Shown in pieces: positions 8,733-17,022 of a stretch of DNA of 64,000 nucleotides. Origin of the DNA: Rhodoferax sp. (GTDB lineage: Bacteria; Pseudomonadota; Gammaproteobacteria; Burkholderiales; Burkholderiaceae_C); NCBI GenBank assembly GCA_024236015.1, contig JACKLK010000001.1, positions 1,054,001 to 1,118,000 on the forward strand, in the 5' to 3' direction. The notes under the pieces were generated by a model, which saw only the letters and a program-made list of their open reading frames with translations, did not search any database and was not told the DNA's origin. The position numbers and the translations under genes are program-made. Positions within the stretch are counted from its first letter, which is position 1. The number at the start of each line of letters is the position of its first letter.

Positions 8733-9770
8733 TCAGGAGAACAGGCGCCTGGCCAGCGCCGATCCGGCGGCCAGGTCGCGGGCCTGCAGCGTGTCGTACA
8801 GGCCCTCGAGTTCGCCGCCGATGTTGTCCATGGTCTCGCGCGCCAGCACCTGGCCGTTGTCGTCGGTGACGATGCCGTCCATCGCCTGTGCCATCGACTG
8901 GGCGACCTCCCGCAGCCGCACGAAGGGTTGTTCGGCCCGGTCGACCTGGGACACGTCCAGCGCCAGCGACACCTCGCGCACCGCGGCCTGCGCGGGATCG
9001 TCGGCCAGCGCCGCCTGGGTGTCGAAACCCAGGCTCAGCACCGGCGGCAGGCCGGCACCGGCAGCAGGCAGCACCATGCGCCCGGGCAAGGAGCCGGACA
9101 CGAAGCCCAGCCGCGCCGCATGTTGCTGCACGTAGCCGGGGCTCCAGGCGGCGCTGCGCGCGCGCAACGTGAAACCCAGCTGGGCGTCGTGGCCGCTGGC
9201 GAACTGGTCGAGCTCGCGGGCCCGCGCCACCTCCTCGAGCATGTCCGGGAAGTCCGGCGTGCCGCCGACCGCATCGCTGAAGGCCTGTGCCTTGGCGACA
9301 AACTCGGAGAATTCGATCTCGTTGAGCGCCCCGGACCGGTTCGCCAGCTGCACGCCGGCCTGGAACGCCTCGTAGCTCTGGCCGGCCGACGGCACCTCCC
9401 AGTGCCGGCTGCGCACGTTGAGCCCCTCGACCGCGAACGGCTTGCTGCCGACCCGACGCGTCGTGGGCAGCGCGGCCAGCGCCACCTCGGCCCGCACCTC
9501 GGCTTCGAGCGCGATCGGTGCGATGACGTCGATCAAGGCATCGAGGCCCGGCCGTTTTTCCGGCGGCGCCGGCGGCACCGCGGGCGCGACGAATTCGGCA
9601 TCGTCCAGGCTGGGTTCGATACCCGCGGGTTCATGGGGCGCCGGGTCCTCGGCCTCACCGGGCTGGGCCTGGCGTGGCGCCACCTTGCGGGCCGACCAGG
9701 CGCCGTGGGCCACGACGGCCGCCAGCACCAGTCCGCCGGCGATGGCCAGGCCGATCTGCAGGGTACTCAT
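8733..9770 (-). CDS. zipA: ZipA-like cell division protein (FtsZ-binding)
   Basis: Membrane-anchored division protein that tethers FtsZ to the inner membrane. The 345-residue product has one N-terminal membrane helix (about residues 5-25), an acidic and proline-rich linker, and a C-terminal domain (about 200-330) matching the ZipA FtsZ-binding fold. The start at 9770 is preferred because GGAGGG lies five bases upstream; an in-frame ATG 12 bases earlier actually contributes to that site. It begins 16 bases after the smc stop. The C-terminal domain is divergent compared with enterobacterial ZipA, as is usual in this class, so the name rests on domain layout and its place between smc and ligA. 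Confidence 0.8.
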   Translation of the reverse strand: MSTLQIGLAIAGGLVLAAVVAHGAWSARKVAPRQAQPGEAEDPAPHEPAGIEPSLDDAEFVAPAVPPAPPEKRPGLDALIDVIAPIALEAEVRAEVALAALPTTRRVGSKPFAVEGLNVRSRHWEVPSAGQSYEAFQAGVQLANRSGALNEIEFSEFVAKAQAFSDAVGGTPDFPDMLEEVARARELDQFASGHDAQLGFTLRARSAAWSPGYVQQHAARLGFVSGSLPGRMVLPAAGAGLPPVLSLGFDTQAALADDPAQAAVREVSLALDVSQVDRAEQPFVRLREVAQSMAQAMDGIVTDDNGQVLARETMDNIGGELEGLYDTLQARDLAAGSALARRLFS

Positions 9771-9786
9771 GCCGCCCTCCATGGCG

Positions 9787-12700
9787 TCAGGCGGCTTCGG
9801 CCATGTCGAGTGCCGCGTCCATGTCGACCGCGACGATGCGCGACACGCCCTGCTCCTGCATGGTCACACCGATCAGTTGTTTTGCCATTTCCATCGCGAT
9901 CTTGTTGTGGCTGATGAACAGGAACTGCGTCTCCTGGCTCATGCTGGTGACCAGCTTGGCGTAACGCTCGGTATTGGCGTCGTCCAGCGGAGCATCGACC
10001 TCGTCGAGCAGGCAGAACGGAGCCGGATTGAGCTGGAAGATCGCAAACACCAGGGCGATGGCCGTCAAGGCCTTCTCGCCACCCGACAGCAGGTGGATCG
10101 TCTGGTTCTTCTTGCCCGGGGGCTGGGCGATGACCTGGACGCCGGAGTCCAGGATCTCCTCGCCGGTGATCACCAGCCGGGCATTGCCGCCGCCGAACAA
10201 CTCGGGGAACATGCGGCCGAAATGCTCGTTGACGGTGTTGAACGTACCCGAGAGCAGTTCGCGCGTCTCGGCGTCGATCTTCTTGATCGCATCCTCGAGC
10301 GTCGTCATCGCTTCCTGCAGGTCGGCCGACTGGGCATCGAGGAACTGCTTGCGTTCGCGCGCCGCGCTCAGCTCGTCGAGCGCGGCCAGGTTGACGGCAC
10401 CCAGGGCCGTCACCTCGGCGCCCAGGCGGTCGATGGACTGCTGCAACCCGGCCAGCCGCACGTTGTCCTGGGCGATCGAGGCGCGCAAGGCCTCGATGTC
10501 GGCGTGGGCGTCGTCGAGCAGCTGCTGGTATTGCTCCGAACCGAGCCGGGCCGCCTGTTCCTTGAGCTGCAGGTCGGTGATGCGTTGGCGCATCGGGTCG
10601 AGCGCACGTTCGAGTCCGAGGCGGCGTTCGTCGCTGGCCCGCAGCTGGGCGGTCAGATCGTCGTATTCGCTGCGCCTGGCGCCGAGTTCCTTCTCGCGCT
10701 CGAGCTTGACCTCCAGCGCGCTGTGCAGACCGGCCTGCGCCGCTGCGTCGCTCAGGCGGGCCAGGTCCTGCGCGGCGCTGGATTGCTCCAGTTCGATCGC
10801 GGCGGCCTGCTGGCTGGCGGTCGTGATGGCGCGTTCGAGCTCGGACTGGCGCGCGCGCAGGCTGCGCAGCGCGAACTCGGCCTCCTGCGCCTGGCGCTCG
10901 ACGCTGCGCTGCTGCTCGCGGCTCTCGGCCAGCGCGCGTTCGGCCTGGATCACCCGGTCGTCCACCTGGGTCTGGCGCTCCTGCGCATCGGCCAGCTGCA
11001 TGTCGAGTTCCTCGAACCGGGCCTCGGCCGTCACGCGGCGCTCCTGCAGTTCCTCGAGCAGGGCGTCGATCTCGGCCAGCTCGCCGGCCAGCTGGCTGCC
11101 CCGGGCCCGCACCTGCTCGGCCTGCTGGCGCACCCGCAGGGTCTCGACCTGCAGCGCGTGCGACTGGCTCTGGTGCGCGGCCGCATCGCGGCGCAGCTGG
11201 GCCAGGCTGCTCGAGGCCTCGGCCAGCGCCGCCTCGCTGCGTGCCAGGTCGTGCCGGCTCTGCTCGCAGATCAGGGCCTGGGCCCGCGCTTGTTTCTCCA
11301 GGTTCTCGATCTCCTGGGCCCGGGCCAGCATGCCGGCCTGCTCGGAATCCGGCGCATAAAAGGTCACGCTGTGGGCGCTGACCGCATGGCCGTCGCGGAC
11401 ATAAATGGTCTCGCCGGGTTGCAGGCTGGCGCGTGCGGCCATCGCCTCTTCCAGGCTGGACGCGGTGTAGCAGCCGTGCAGCCAGCCGCGCAGCAACGCG
11501 GCCATCCCGGCGTCGTTGAGCTGCAGCAGGTCGGCCAGGCGCGGCAGCGTTGCCGCCGGCGCCGGTGCGGCCACCTCGGGCAGGCTGAAGAACACCAGCT
11601 TGGCCGGCGGCGGCTCGGCGGCAAAGGCCCGTACCGTCTCGAGCCGCGACACCTCGAGCGCCCCCATGCGCTCGCGCAGCGCCGCCTCGAGCGCGTTCTC
11701 CCAGCCCTGCTGCACATGGATGCGGCTCCACAGGCCGGCCAGGGACTCCAGTCCGTGTTTCTGCAGCCAGGGCTGCAACTTGCCGTCGGTGCGGACCTTC
11801 TCCTGCAAGGCCTTGAGTGCCTCCATGCGGGCGTTCAGCGCGGCCTGGCGCGAAGCCTCGGCATTGACGGCCTGCTGGTGGTCGCGCCGGGTCTGCTCCA
11901 GCGTCGGCAACGCCTCCTGCAGTTCCTGCAGGCGCGCCTCGGCCATGGCGACCTCCTCCTTGGCCCGCTCCCATTGCGACTCGAGTTCGGCCAGCTGCTG
12001 TTCGTCCGGCGCCTGCAAGGCGCGCTGGTCGGCGTCGAGCCGCTCACGCCGGGTTTCCTGCTGGCGTGACTGTTCCTGCACGCTGCGTTGCTCGGCCGCC
12101 AGCACCTGGATCTGCTGCTGCACCTGGCCGACCAGCGCGCGTTGTTCGCTGGCCTGGGCCTGGGCCGAACGCAGCGCCTCCTGCAACTGCGGCTGCTGCT
12201 GGGCCTGGTCCTCGACCCGCGCGGCCAGCACCGTGCTTTCTTCCTCGGCCTGCTGCGCGTTCTGCACCAGCGTCTCGATCTCCTGCTCCGCATCGCCGCG
12301 GCGCTGGGCCCACTGGGCCGCCTGCTCCTTGAGCGTGGCCAGGCGCTGCTCGGCGCGCTGGCGGCCTTCGACGACGAAACGGATCTCGGCCTCGAGCCGT
12401 CCGACCTCGGTGCTGGCTTCGTATAAGCGCCCCTGGGCCTGGTTGACCTGGTCGCCGGCCGCGTAATGCGCCTGACGCACCGTCTCCAGGCTGGCTTCGA
12501 TCTGGCGCAGGTCGGCGACCTGGCTCTCCATGGCATTGACCGCGCCCTGCACGTCGCGGTGGATGCGCTCCTGGTCCGTCTGCGCCTCGGTCAGCTTGAG
12601 CAGCCACAGCTGCTGCTGCCGACGCGTGATGTCGGTCTGCAAGGCGTTGTATTTCTGCGCCACCTCGGCCTGCTTCTCGAGCTTGTCGAGATTGCTGCCG

Positions 12701-13302
12701 AGCTCGCGCAGGATGTCCTCGACCCGGGTCAGGTTCTCGCGCGTGTCGTGCAGCCGGTGCTCGGTCTCGCGCCGGCGCTCCTTGTATTTCGAGACGCCCG
12801 CCGCCTCCTCCAGGAACAGGCGCAACTCTTCGGGCTTGGACTCGATGATGCGGCTGATCGTGCCCTGGCCGATGATGGCGTAGGCGCGCGGACCCAGGCC
12901 CGTGCCCAGGAACACGTCCTGCACGTCGCGCCGGCGCACCGGCTGGTTGTTGATGTAGTAGCTGCTGGTGCCGTCGCGCGTGAGCACCCGCTTGACCGCA
13001 ATCTCGGCGAACTGGCCCCACTGGCCGCCGGCGCGGTGATCGGCGTTCTCGAAGATCAGCTCGACGCTGGAGCGGCTGGCCGGCTTGCGCGTCGTGGTGC
13101 CGTTGAAGATCACGTCCTGCATCGACTCGCCGCGCAGTTCGCTGGCGCGGCTCTCGCCCAGCACCCAGCGCACGGCGTCCATGATGTTGGACTTGCCGCA
13201 GCCGTTCGGCCCCACGACCCCCACCAGCTGCCCGGGCAGCTGGAAATGCGTGGGTTCGGCGAAGGACTTGAAACCCGATAACTTGATCGAATTGAGACGC
13301 AC
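9787..13302 (-). CDS. smc: Chromosome segregation ATPase SMC
   Basis: Core of the condensin complex that organises and segregates the chromosome together with ScpA and ScpB, which are not in this window. The 1171 residues follow the SMC plan: N-terminal Walker A GPNGCGKSN (31-39), a long glutamine- and glutamate-rich coiled coil, a hinge around residues 500-650 (QPWLQKHGLESLAGLW and onward), a second coiled coil, then the signature LLSGGEKALTAIAL and Walker B FCLLDEVDAPLDDAN near the C-terminus. The start is a GTG at 13300-13302, giving MRLNSIKLSGFKSF. It is the first gene of the minus-strand block. Confidence 0.96.
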   Translation of the reverse strand: MRLNSIKLSGFKSFAEPTHFQLPGQLVGVVGPNGCGKSNIMDAVRWVLGESRASELRGESMQDVIFNGTTTRKPASRSSVELIFENADHRAGGQWGQFAEIAVKRVLTRDGTSSYYINNQPVRRRDVQDVFLGTGLGPRAYAIIGQGTISRIIESKPEELRLFLEEAAGVSKYKERRRETEHRLHDTRENLTRVEDILRELGSNLDKLEKQAEVAQKYNALQTDITRRQQQLWLLKLTEAQTDQERIHRDVQGAVNAMESQVADLRQIEASLETVRQAHYAAGDQVNQAQGRLYEASTEVGRLEAEIRFVVEGRQRAEQRLATLKEQAAQWAQRRGDAEQEIETLVQNAQQAEEESTVLAARVEDQAQQQPQLQEALRSAQAQASEQRALVGQVQQQIQVLAAEQRSVQEQSRQQETRRERLDADQRALQAPDEQQLAELESQWERAKEEVAMAEARLQELQEALPTLEQTRRDHQQAVNAEASRQAALNARMEALKALQEKVRTDGKLQPWLQKHGLESLAGLWSRIHVQQGWENALEAALRERMGALEVSRLETVRAFAAEPPPAKLVFFSLPEVAAPAPAATLPRLADLLQLNDAGMAALLRGWLHGCYTASSLEEAMAARASLQPGETIYVRDGHAVSAHSVTFYAPDSEQAGMLARAQEIENLEKQARAQALICEQSRHDLARSEAALAEASSSLAQLRRDAAAHQSQSHALQVETLRVRQQAEQVRARGSQLAGELAEIDALLEELQERRVTAEARFEELDMQLADAQERQTQVDDRVIQAERALAESREQQRSVERQAQEAEFALRSLRARQSELERAITTASQQAAAIELEQSSAAQDLARLSDAAAQAGLHSALEVKLEREKELGARRSEYDDLTAQLRASDERRLGLERALDPMRQRITDLQLKEQAARLGSEQYQQLLDDAHADIEALRASIAQDNVRLAGLQQSIDRLGAEVTALGAVNLAALDELSAARERKQFLDAQSADLQEAMTTLEDAIKKIDAETRELLSGTFNTVNEHFGRMFPELFGGGNARLVITGEEILDSGVQVIAQPPGKKNQTIHLLSGGEKALTAIALVFAIFQLNPAPFCLLDEVDAPLDDANTERYAKLVTSMSQETQFLFISHNKIAMEMAKQLIGVTMQEQGVSRIVAVDMDAALDMAEAA

Positions 13303-13517
13303 GGACGACTACTGCTGGTGGTTCACGACGGGATTGGAAAATGAAACCGCTAGGGCATGGCCCCGCTCCCACGGACGGGCCGCGGCAGGATGTCCGGATG
13401 ATACCGTGTCGGACCGCCGCCGCCGCCAGGCCGGATCTGGAGCGCGCGCGATCGGCCCGCATCGGCCTGGGGCCATCCGATCCGCGCTATATTGGGTCTG
13501 ACACCATAACGAACCCC

Positions 13518-14051
13518 ATGCCGACCGCCCTCGATCTCGCCAAAGGCAACGCCGCGCTCACGACGGCGGTGCTGGACTGCCGCAAGCTGCTGCACCGCCG
13601 CTCGCTGGTGTCTGCCGCCGCCAGCACGGTGCCGGTTCCCGGCCTGGACTGGGCGGTCGACGCCGCGATGTTGTCCAAGCTGGTGCCACAGATCAATGCC
13701 CGTTTCGGCCTGACGCCGGCACAGATCCAGCGGCTCGGCCCGCGCAAGCGCGAACACCTGCAAAAGGCGATCAACGGCGTGGGTTCCCTGCTGGTCGGCA
13801 AGACCATCACGCGCGAACTCATCCTGCGCGCGGCCCAGGTCGTCGGCGTGCGGCTGACGGCCAAGCAGGCCGCCAAGTACGTGCCGCTGGCCGGGCAGGC
13901 GGTGGCCGCGGTGGTCGGGTATTCCGCCGTGCGTTACCTGGGCGAGCAGCACCTCAAGGAATGCGTGCAGGTCGTGCTCGATGCCAGGCTGGCGCTGCCG
14001 CCACCGCAGGCCGCACCGGCCGACGCGCCGCGGCTCAGAACTGGTAGCTGA
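13518..14051 (+). CDS. DUF697-like conserved hypothetical protein
   Basis: A 177-residue protein with no signal peptide. Its middle resembles DUF697 (YcjF-type) proteins: a VPGLDWAVDAAML segment (expected as an amphipathic or membrane-associating helix), a central LVGKTITRELILRAAQVVGV and an alanine- and valine-rich helix ending YSAVRYLGEQHL. The function is unknown; members of this group are often fused to or located near GTPases, but none is seen here. The start at 13518 was chosen because conserved-looking sequence begins there; a TATATT element (13488-13493) lies 24 bases upstream, so a longer in-frame start at 13341 seems unlikely. Its 3' end overlaps the 3' end of tpsB on the opposite strand by 17 bases. 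Confidence 0.7.
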   Translation: MPTALDLAKGNAALTTAVLDCRKLLHRRSLVSAAASTVPVPGLDWAVDAAMLSKLVPQINARFGLTPAQIQRLGPRKREHLQKAINGVGSLLVGKTITRELILRAAQVVGVRLTAKQAAKYVPLAGQAVAAVVGYSAVRYLGEQHLKECVQVVLDARLALPPPQAAPADAPRLRTGS

Positions 14052-15606
14052 CGTTCAGGTGCGCCCGGTCGCGCGAGGTGCCGGCCGGCAGCTTGCTGCG
14101 CCCGCTGAGCACGTGGCCCAGGTCCAGGCTGGCCGACAACTGCTTGCCCATGCTCCAGCGCACGCCGAGTCCGAACGAGCTGACCGAGGCCGACGGCAAG
14201 GTGGCATCGTTGTGGCGGCGGATCCGGCCGAAGTCGTAGAACACCAGCATGCGCAGGTTCTCGGCCAGTGCCGGCGTCCAGAACTCGAGATTGCCCCAAT
14301 GCCCGGAATCGCCGGACAACACCCGTTCGGGCAGTCCACGCAGGGACAAAGCGCCGCCGATGCCGAACTGCTCGCCCGGCACCAGCGCATCGCCGCTGTC
14401 CTGCCCCCGCAGCCGGGCCATGAACAGCCACTGCGCGGGCAACGGGAAGGCGACATCGAAACCGTAGCGCAAGGCGTTCCAGCTGGTCGACGCACCCGCG
14501 CGGTTGGCCCCATAGGCTGCGTCGTCGTTGCCACCCCCGCTCGAGAGGTTGTGCGCATATTCCAGGTTGTAGCCCCACTGGCCCCACTGCTTCTGGAACC
14601 GCCCGGTGTACGACAAGGTCAGGGGCCGGGTGCGGTAGTTCGGAAACAGCGCCGCGCCGCCCAGTGTGGTGATCTTGTCATTGCGGAAATGCTTGTCGTC
14701 CAGCCCCAACGTCAGGTACGAGCGGTAGTCGCCCTTGGGCGCCAGGTAATAACTCACGGCGATGCCGGCGAAATCGCCGCGCCCGGTCACGTTGATGGTA
14801 TTGGCGACCACGCCCGAGGACACGCTGGATGTCGTGTAGTAGCCCGACACCATGGCGCCGTGGTCGTACAGCGGCGCCCGGTAATAACCACCCCACTGGT
14901 GGACCCGGCCCGGCTCGGTCGGCGACGTGGTGTAGGTGAAGGTCGCCTGGTGATCCTTGTCGAACAGGTTGGCATGCGAGGCACCCAGCGTGAGCCGGCC
15001 GTTGCCGGTCTGCGCGGTTCCGGTGTTGTTGAGCAGCACGAAGGCGCTGACGGTGCGCGAGTCCTTCACGTCGACACTCGCATCCACGGTGTCGTCCAGT
15101 TGGCCCTGGCGGAAGGTCACGTTGACCCGCTTGCTCGGGTTCTCGTTGGCCAGCGCCAGGTCGCGCGCCAGTGCATTCGTATTGGGCGACGATCCGGTTG
15201 CCAGCTGCGGCAGGCTGCGCAGGATGTTGTCGTTCGAGAAGAACTGGTTGCCCTTGATCTCGACCGTACCCACGGTGAACCGGAACATCTGCAGGCGGAT
15301 CACGCCGCCGATGTCCTGCGGCGGCAATACCACGCGGTAGAAGCCGTAACCGTTCTCGCGCAACAAGGTCTCCAGGGCCGTGGCCGCCTGCTGCAGGCGT
15401 TCGATGCCCACATGCTGGCCGACAAACGGCGCCAGGGCGGCCTGCGTCTGCGCCTCGCCCAGCGGATTGTCGCCTTCGACCGCATAACCGCTGACGGTGA
15501 AGCTGGCCTCGGCGGGTGGCGGCGAACTGATCTGGGCATGGGCCGGATGCGCGATCGCGGCCAACGCCAGGGTTGCCAGGGCAATGTGTTTCTTGTGCAT
15601 CTGCAT
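14035..15606 (-). CDS. TpsB outer-membrane transporter (ShlB/FhaC family)
   Basis: Secretes the TpsA protein encoded two genes upstream through a beta-barrel in the outer membrane. The 523 residues comprise a signal peptide ending at about PAHA-QIS (residue 25), two POTRA-type periplasmic domains (about 33-105 and 105-175, each with beta-alpha-alpha-beta-beta character) and a C-terminal barrel ending in the outer-membrane signature NVSYQF with terminal phenylalanine. The conserved barrel-loop motif, usually VRG(Y/F), appears as SLRGLPERV. It is somewhat shorter than classical FhaC, with a short N-terminal plug segment. The start is 18 bases after the FecR-domain gene, so the three genes look like one operon. 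An alternative ATG is six bases downstream. Confidence 0.88.
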   Translation of the reverse strand: MQMHKKHIALATLALAAIAHPAHAQISSPPPAEASFTVSGYAVEGDNPLGEAQTQAALAPFVGQHVGIERLQQAATALETLLRENGYGFYRVVLPPQDIGGVIRLQMFRFTVGTVEIKGNQFFSNDNILRSLPQLATGSSPNTNALARDLALANENPSKRVNVTFRQGQLDDTVDASVDVKDSRTVSAFVLLNNTGTAQTGNGRLTLGASHANLFDKDHQATFTYTTSPTEPGRVHQWGGYYRAPLYDHGAMVSGYYTTSSVSSGVVANTINVTGRGDFAGIAVSYYLAPKGDYRSYLTLGLDDKHFRNDKITTLGGAALFPNYRTRPLTLSYTGRFQKQWGQWGYNLEYAHNLSSGGGNDDAAYGANRAGASTSWNALRYGFDVAFPLPAQWLFMARLRGQDSGDALVPGEQFGIGGALSLRGLPERVLSGDSGHWGNLEFWTPALAENLRMLVFYDFGRIRRHNDATLPSASVSSFGLGVRWSMGKQLSASLDLGHVLSGRSKLPAGTSRDRAHLNVSYQF

Positions 15607-15624
15607 GTGTAGGATGTCCCGGTT

Positions 15625-17010
15625 CTATCGGCAGACCTGGGCCCGGACGCGGAACGCGCCGGCAAGATCGAGCAGGCGCGCCGCATTCGGATTGAGGCGG
15701 TCCGGCCGCGGAATGAAGTCGAACTCCAGGAAGTTCGGCGTGACCACCGCGCGCACCAGTTGCGTGCCGTCGGCATTGAGGAAGCCGGTTTCGCCGCGGG
15801 CGATATCGATGCTCTTGTCGCCACTGGTCAGCGACAGGTGGCCGTCCCGCGAGAACACGAACAGGCCGACGTCGGCCTCGTTGATCTCGTTGGCGCTGAA
15901 CAACTGCTCGGCGCTCGCAGGCACGGTATCGGGCCGCGGCGTGGGAATGTTGATCAGGACCGGTGGCGGCGTGGGCAGGGTCCGCGGCGCGGACGTGGTG
16001 CTGTCCTGTATCGCGAACACGCCGGTGGGTACCGGGAATTCGTTGGCCGTACCCGGGTTGAGCACCCCCTCGCCGTCCCAGGTCGCCACCATGGTGCAGC
16101 CCGCGGCGCCTCCGGGCACGGCGCAGCTGTCCGGTTCGCTGACGATATCGACGCCGGTGCCGCGAATGCCCACGGTCGCGGTCGGCGTCGTCATGCGCAC
16201 GGCCTGTGGCCGCGAGCGCCCCACCAGCCCGGTCAGCACCCGCATGCCGCCGCGCAGCAGGTTGAAGATCACGGACCCGTCGCTCGGACTCTCGCGGTTG
16301 TAGACGAAGTTCTCGACCCTGAACTGGGTACGGGGCTGCACCGTGACCTTGGTGTTGTCCCGGAACACCAGCACGGCATGGCCGTTGCTCGACGTCTCGA
16401 GGATCTCGCCCGGGTAGACCGGCCCGCCTTCGATGACGTTGCGGCGTTCGCCGCCGGGCGCCACGGCCGACAGCGGCCCGAGCAGCGCAGCCACCCGCGC
16501 ACTGGCCGCGACGTTGGCCGGCCCGGAGGGCTGGGCGATGCGGCCCGCATCGGTGGCGCAGTCGGTGCCGCAGATGCGGGCATCGAAATCGGTGCCGCGG
16601 ATGCCTACGGTGGCCGTCGGGGTGGTCAGCCGCGCCGCGGTCGGCGAGGTCTTGGCGATCAGGCCGGTGACCATGCGCACCCCGCCCTTGAACAGGCTGG
16701 TGAAGAACCCGTCCGGCTTGTCGGGCTCCTTGTAGGCGTATTCGTCGAAACGGATCGCCGTGTTCGGCCGCAGGGTCATGCGCGTGCCGTCGGTCAGCCG
16801 GAGCACCGCAAAACTGTTCGAGCCCATGGTCACGGTATCGCCGGGCTGGATCGGCACGCCCTGGCTCAGGATACGCGGCACGCCGGAAGCGGCCTGCGCC
16901 GCCCCGACGCCCTTGGCGAATTCGACCTCGCCGGCGGGCGCGGCAAGCACGATGACCGGCATGGCGAGCAGCAAGGCCAGAAAGCAGGGGTTCTTCGTAG
17001 TCTTCGTCAT
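15625..17010 (-). CDS. Exported protein with two FecR domains
   Basis: A 461-residue protein with a signal peptide (hydrophobic stretch about residues 9-24). It contains two FecR-type domains, about 40-150 and 200-320; each has a GD or GE turn, a TDGTRMTLRPNTAIRF-like strand pair, a GG(V/M)R(M/V) segment and the hallmark TPTATVGIRGT, which is found almost identically twice. It lacks the N-terminal anti-sigma part and membrane helix of iron-signalling FecR, so it is probably a periplasmic or surface-associated adaptor. Cysteines occur in pairs (ICGTDC; near the C-terminus QVC). Sitting 12 bases after tpsA and 18 before tpsB, it likely serves assembly or surface retention of the exoprotein; this role is inferred from context only. 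Confidence 0.82.
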   Translation of the reverse strand: MTKTTKNPCFLALLLAMPVIVLAAPAGEVEFAKGVGAAQAASGVPRILSQGVPIQPGDTVTMGSNSFAVLRLTDGTRMTLRPNTAIRFDEYAYKEPDKPDGFFTSLFKGGVRMVTGLIAKTSPTAARLTTPTATVGIRGTDFDARICGTDCATDAGRIAQPSGPANVAASARVAALLGPLSAVAPGGERRNVIEGGPVYPGEILETSSNGHAVLVFRDNTKVTVQPRTQFRVENFVYNRESPSDGSVIFNLLRGGMRVLTGLVGRSRPQAVRMTTPTATVGIRGTGVDIVSEPDSCAVPGGAAGCTMVATWDGEGVLNPGTANEFPVPTGVFAIQDSTTSAPRTLPTPPPVLINIPTPRPDTVPASAEQLFSANEINEADVGLFVFSRDGHLSLTSGDKSIDIARGETGFLNADGTQLVRAVVTPNFLEFDFIPRPDRLNPNAARLLDLAGAFRVRAQVCR

Positions 17011-17022
17011 GGTCTGGCCCGA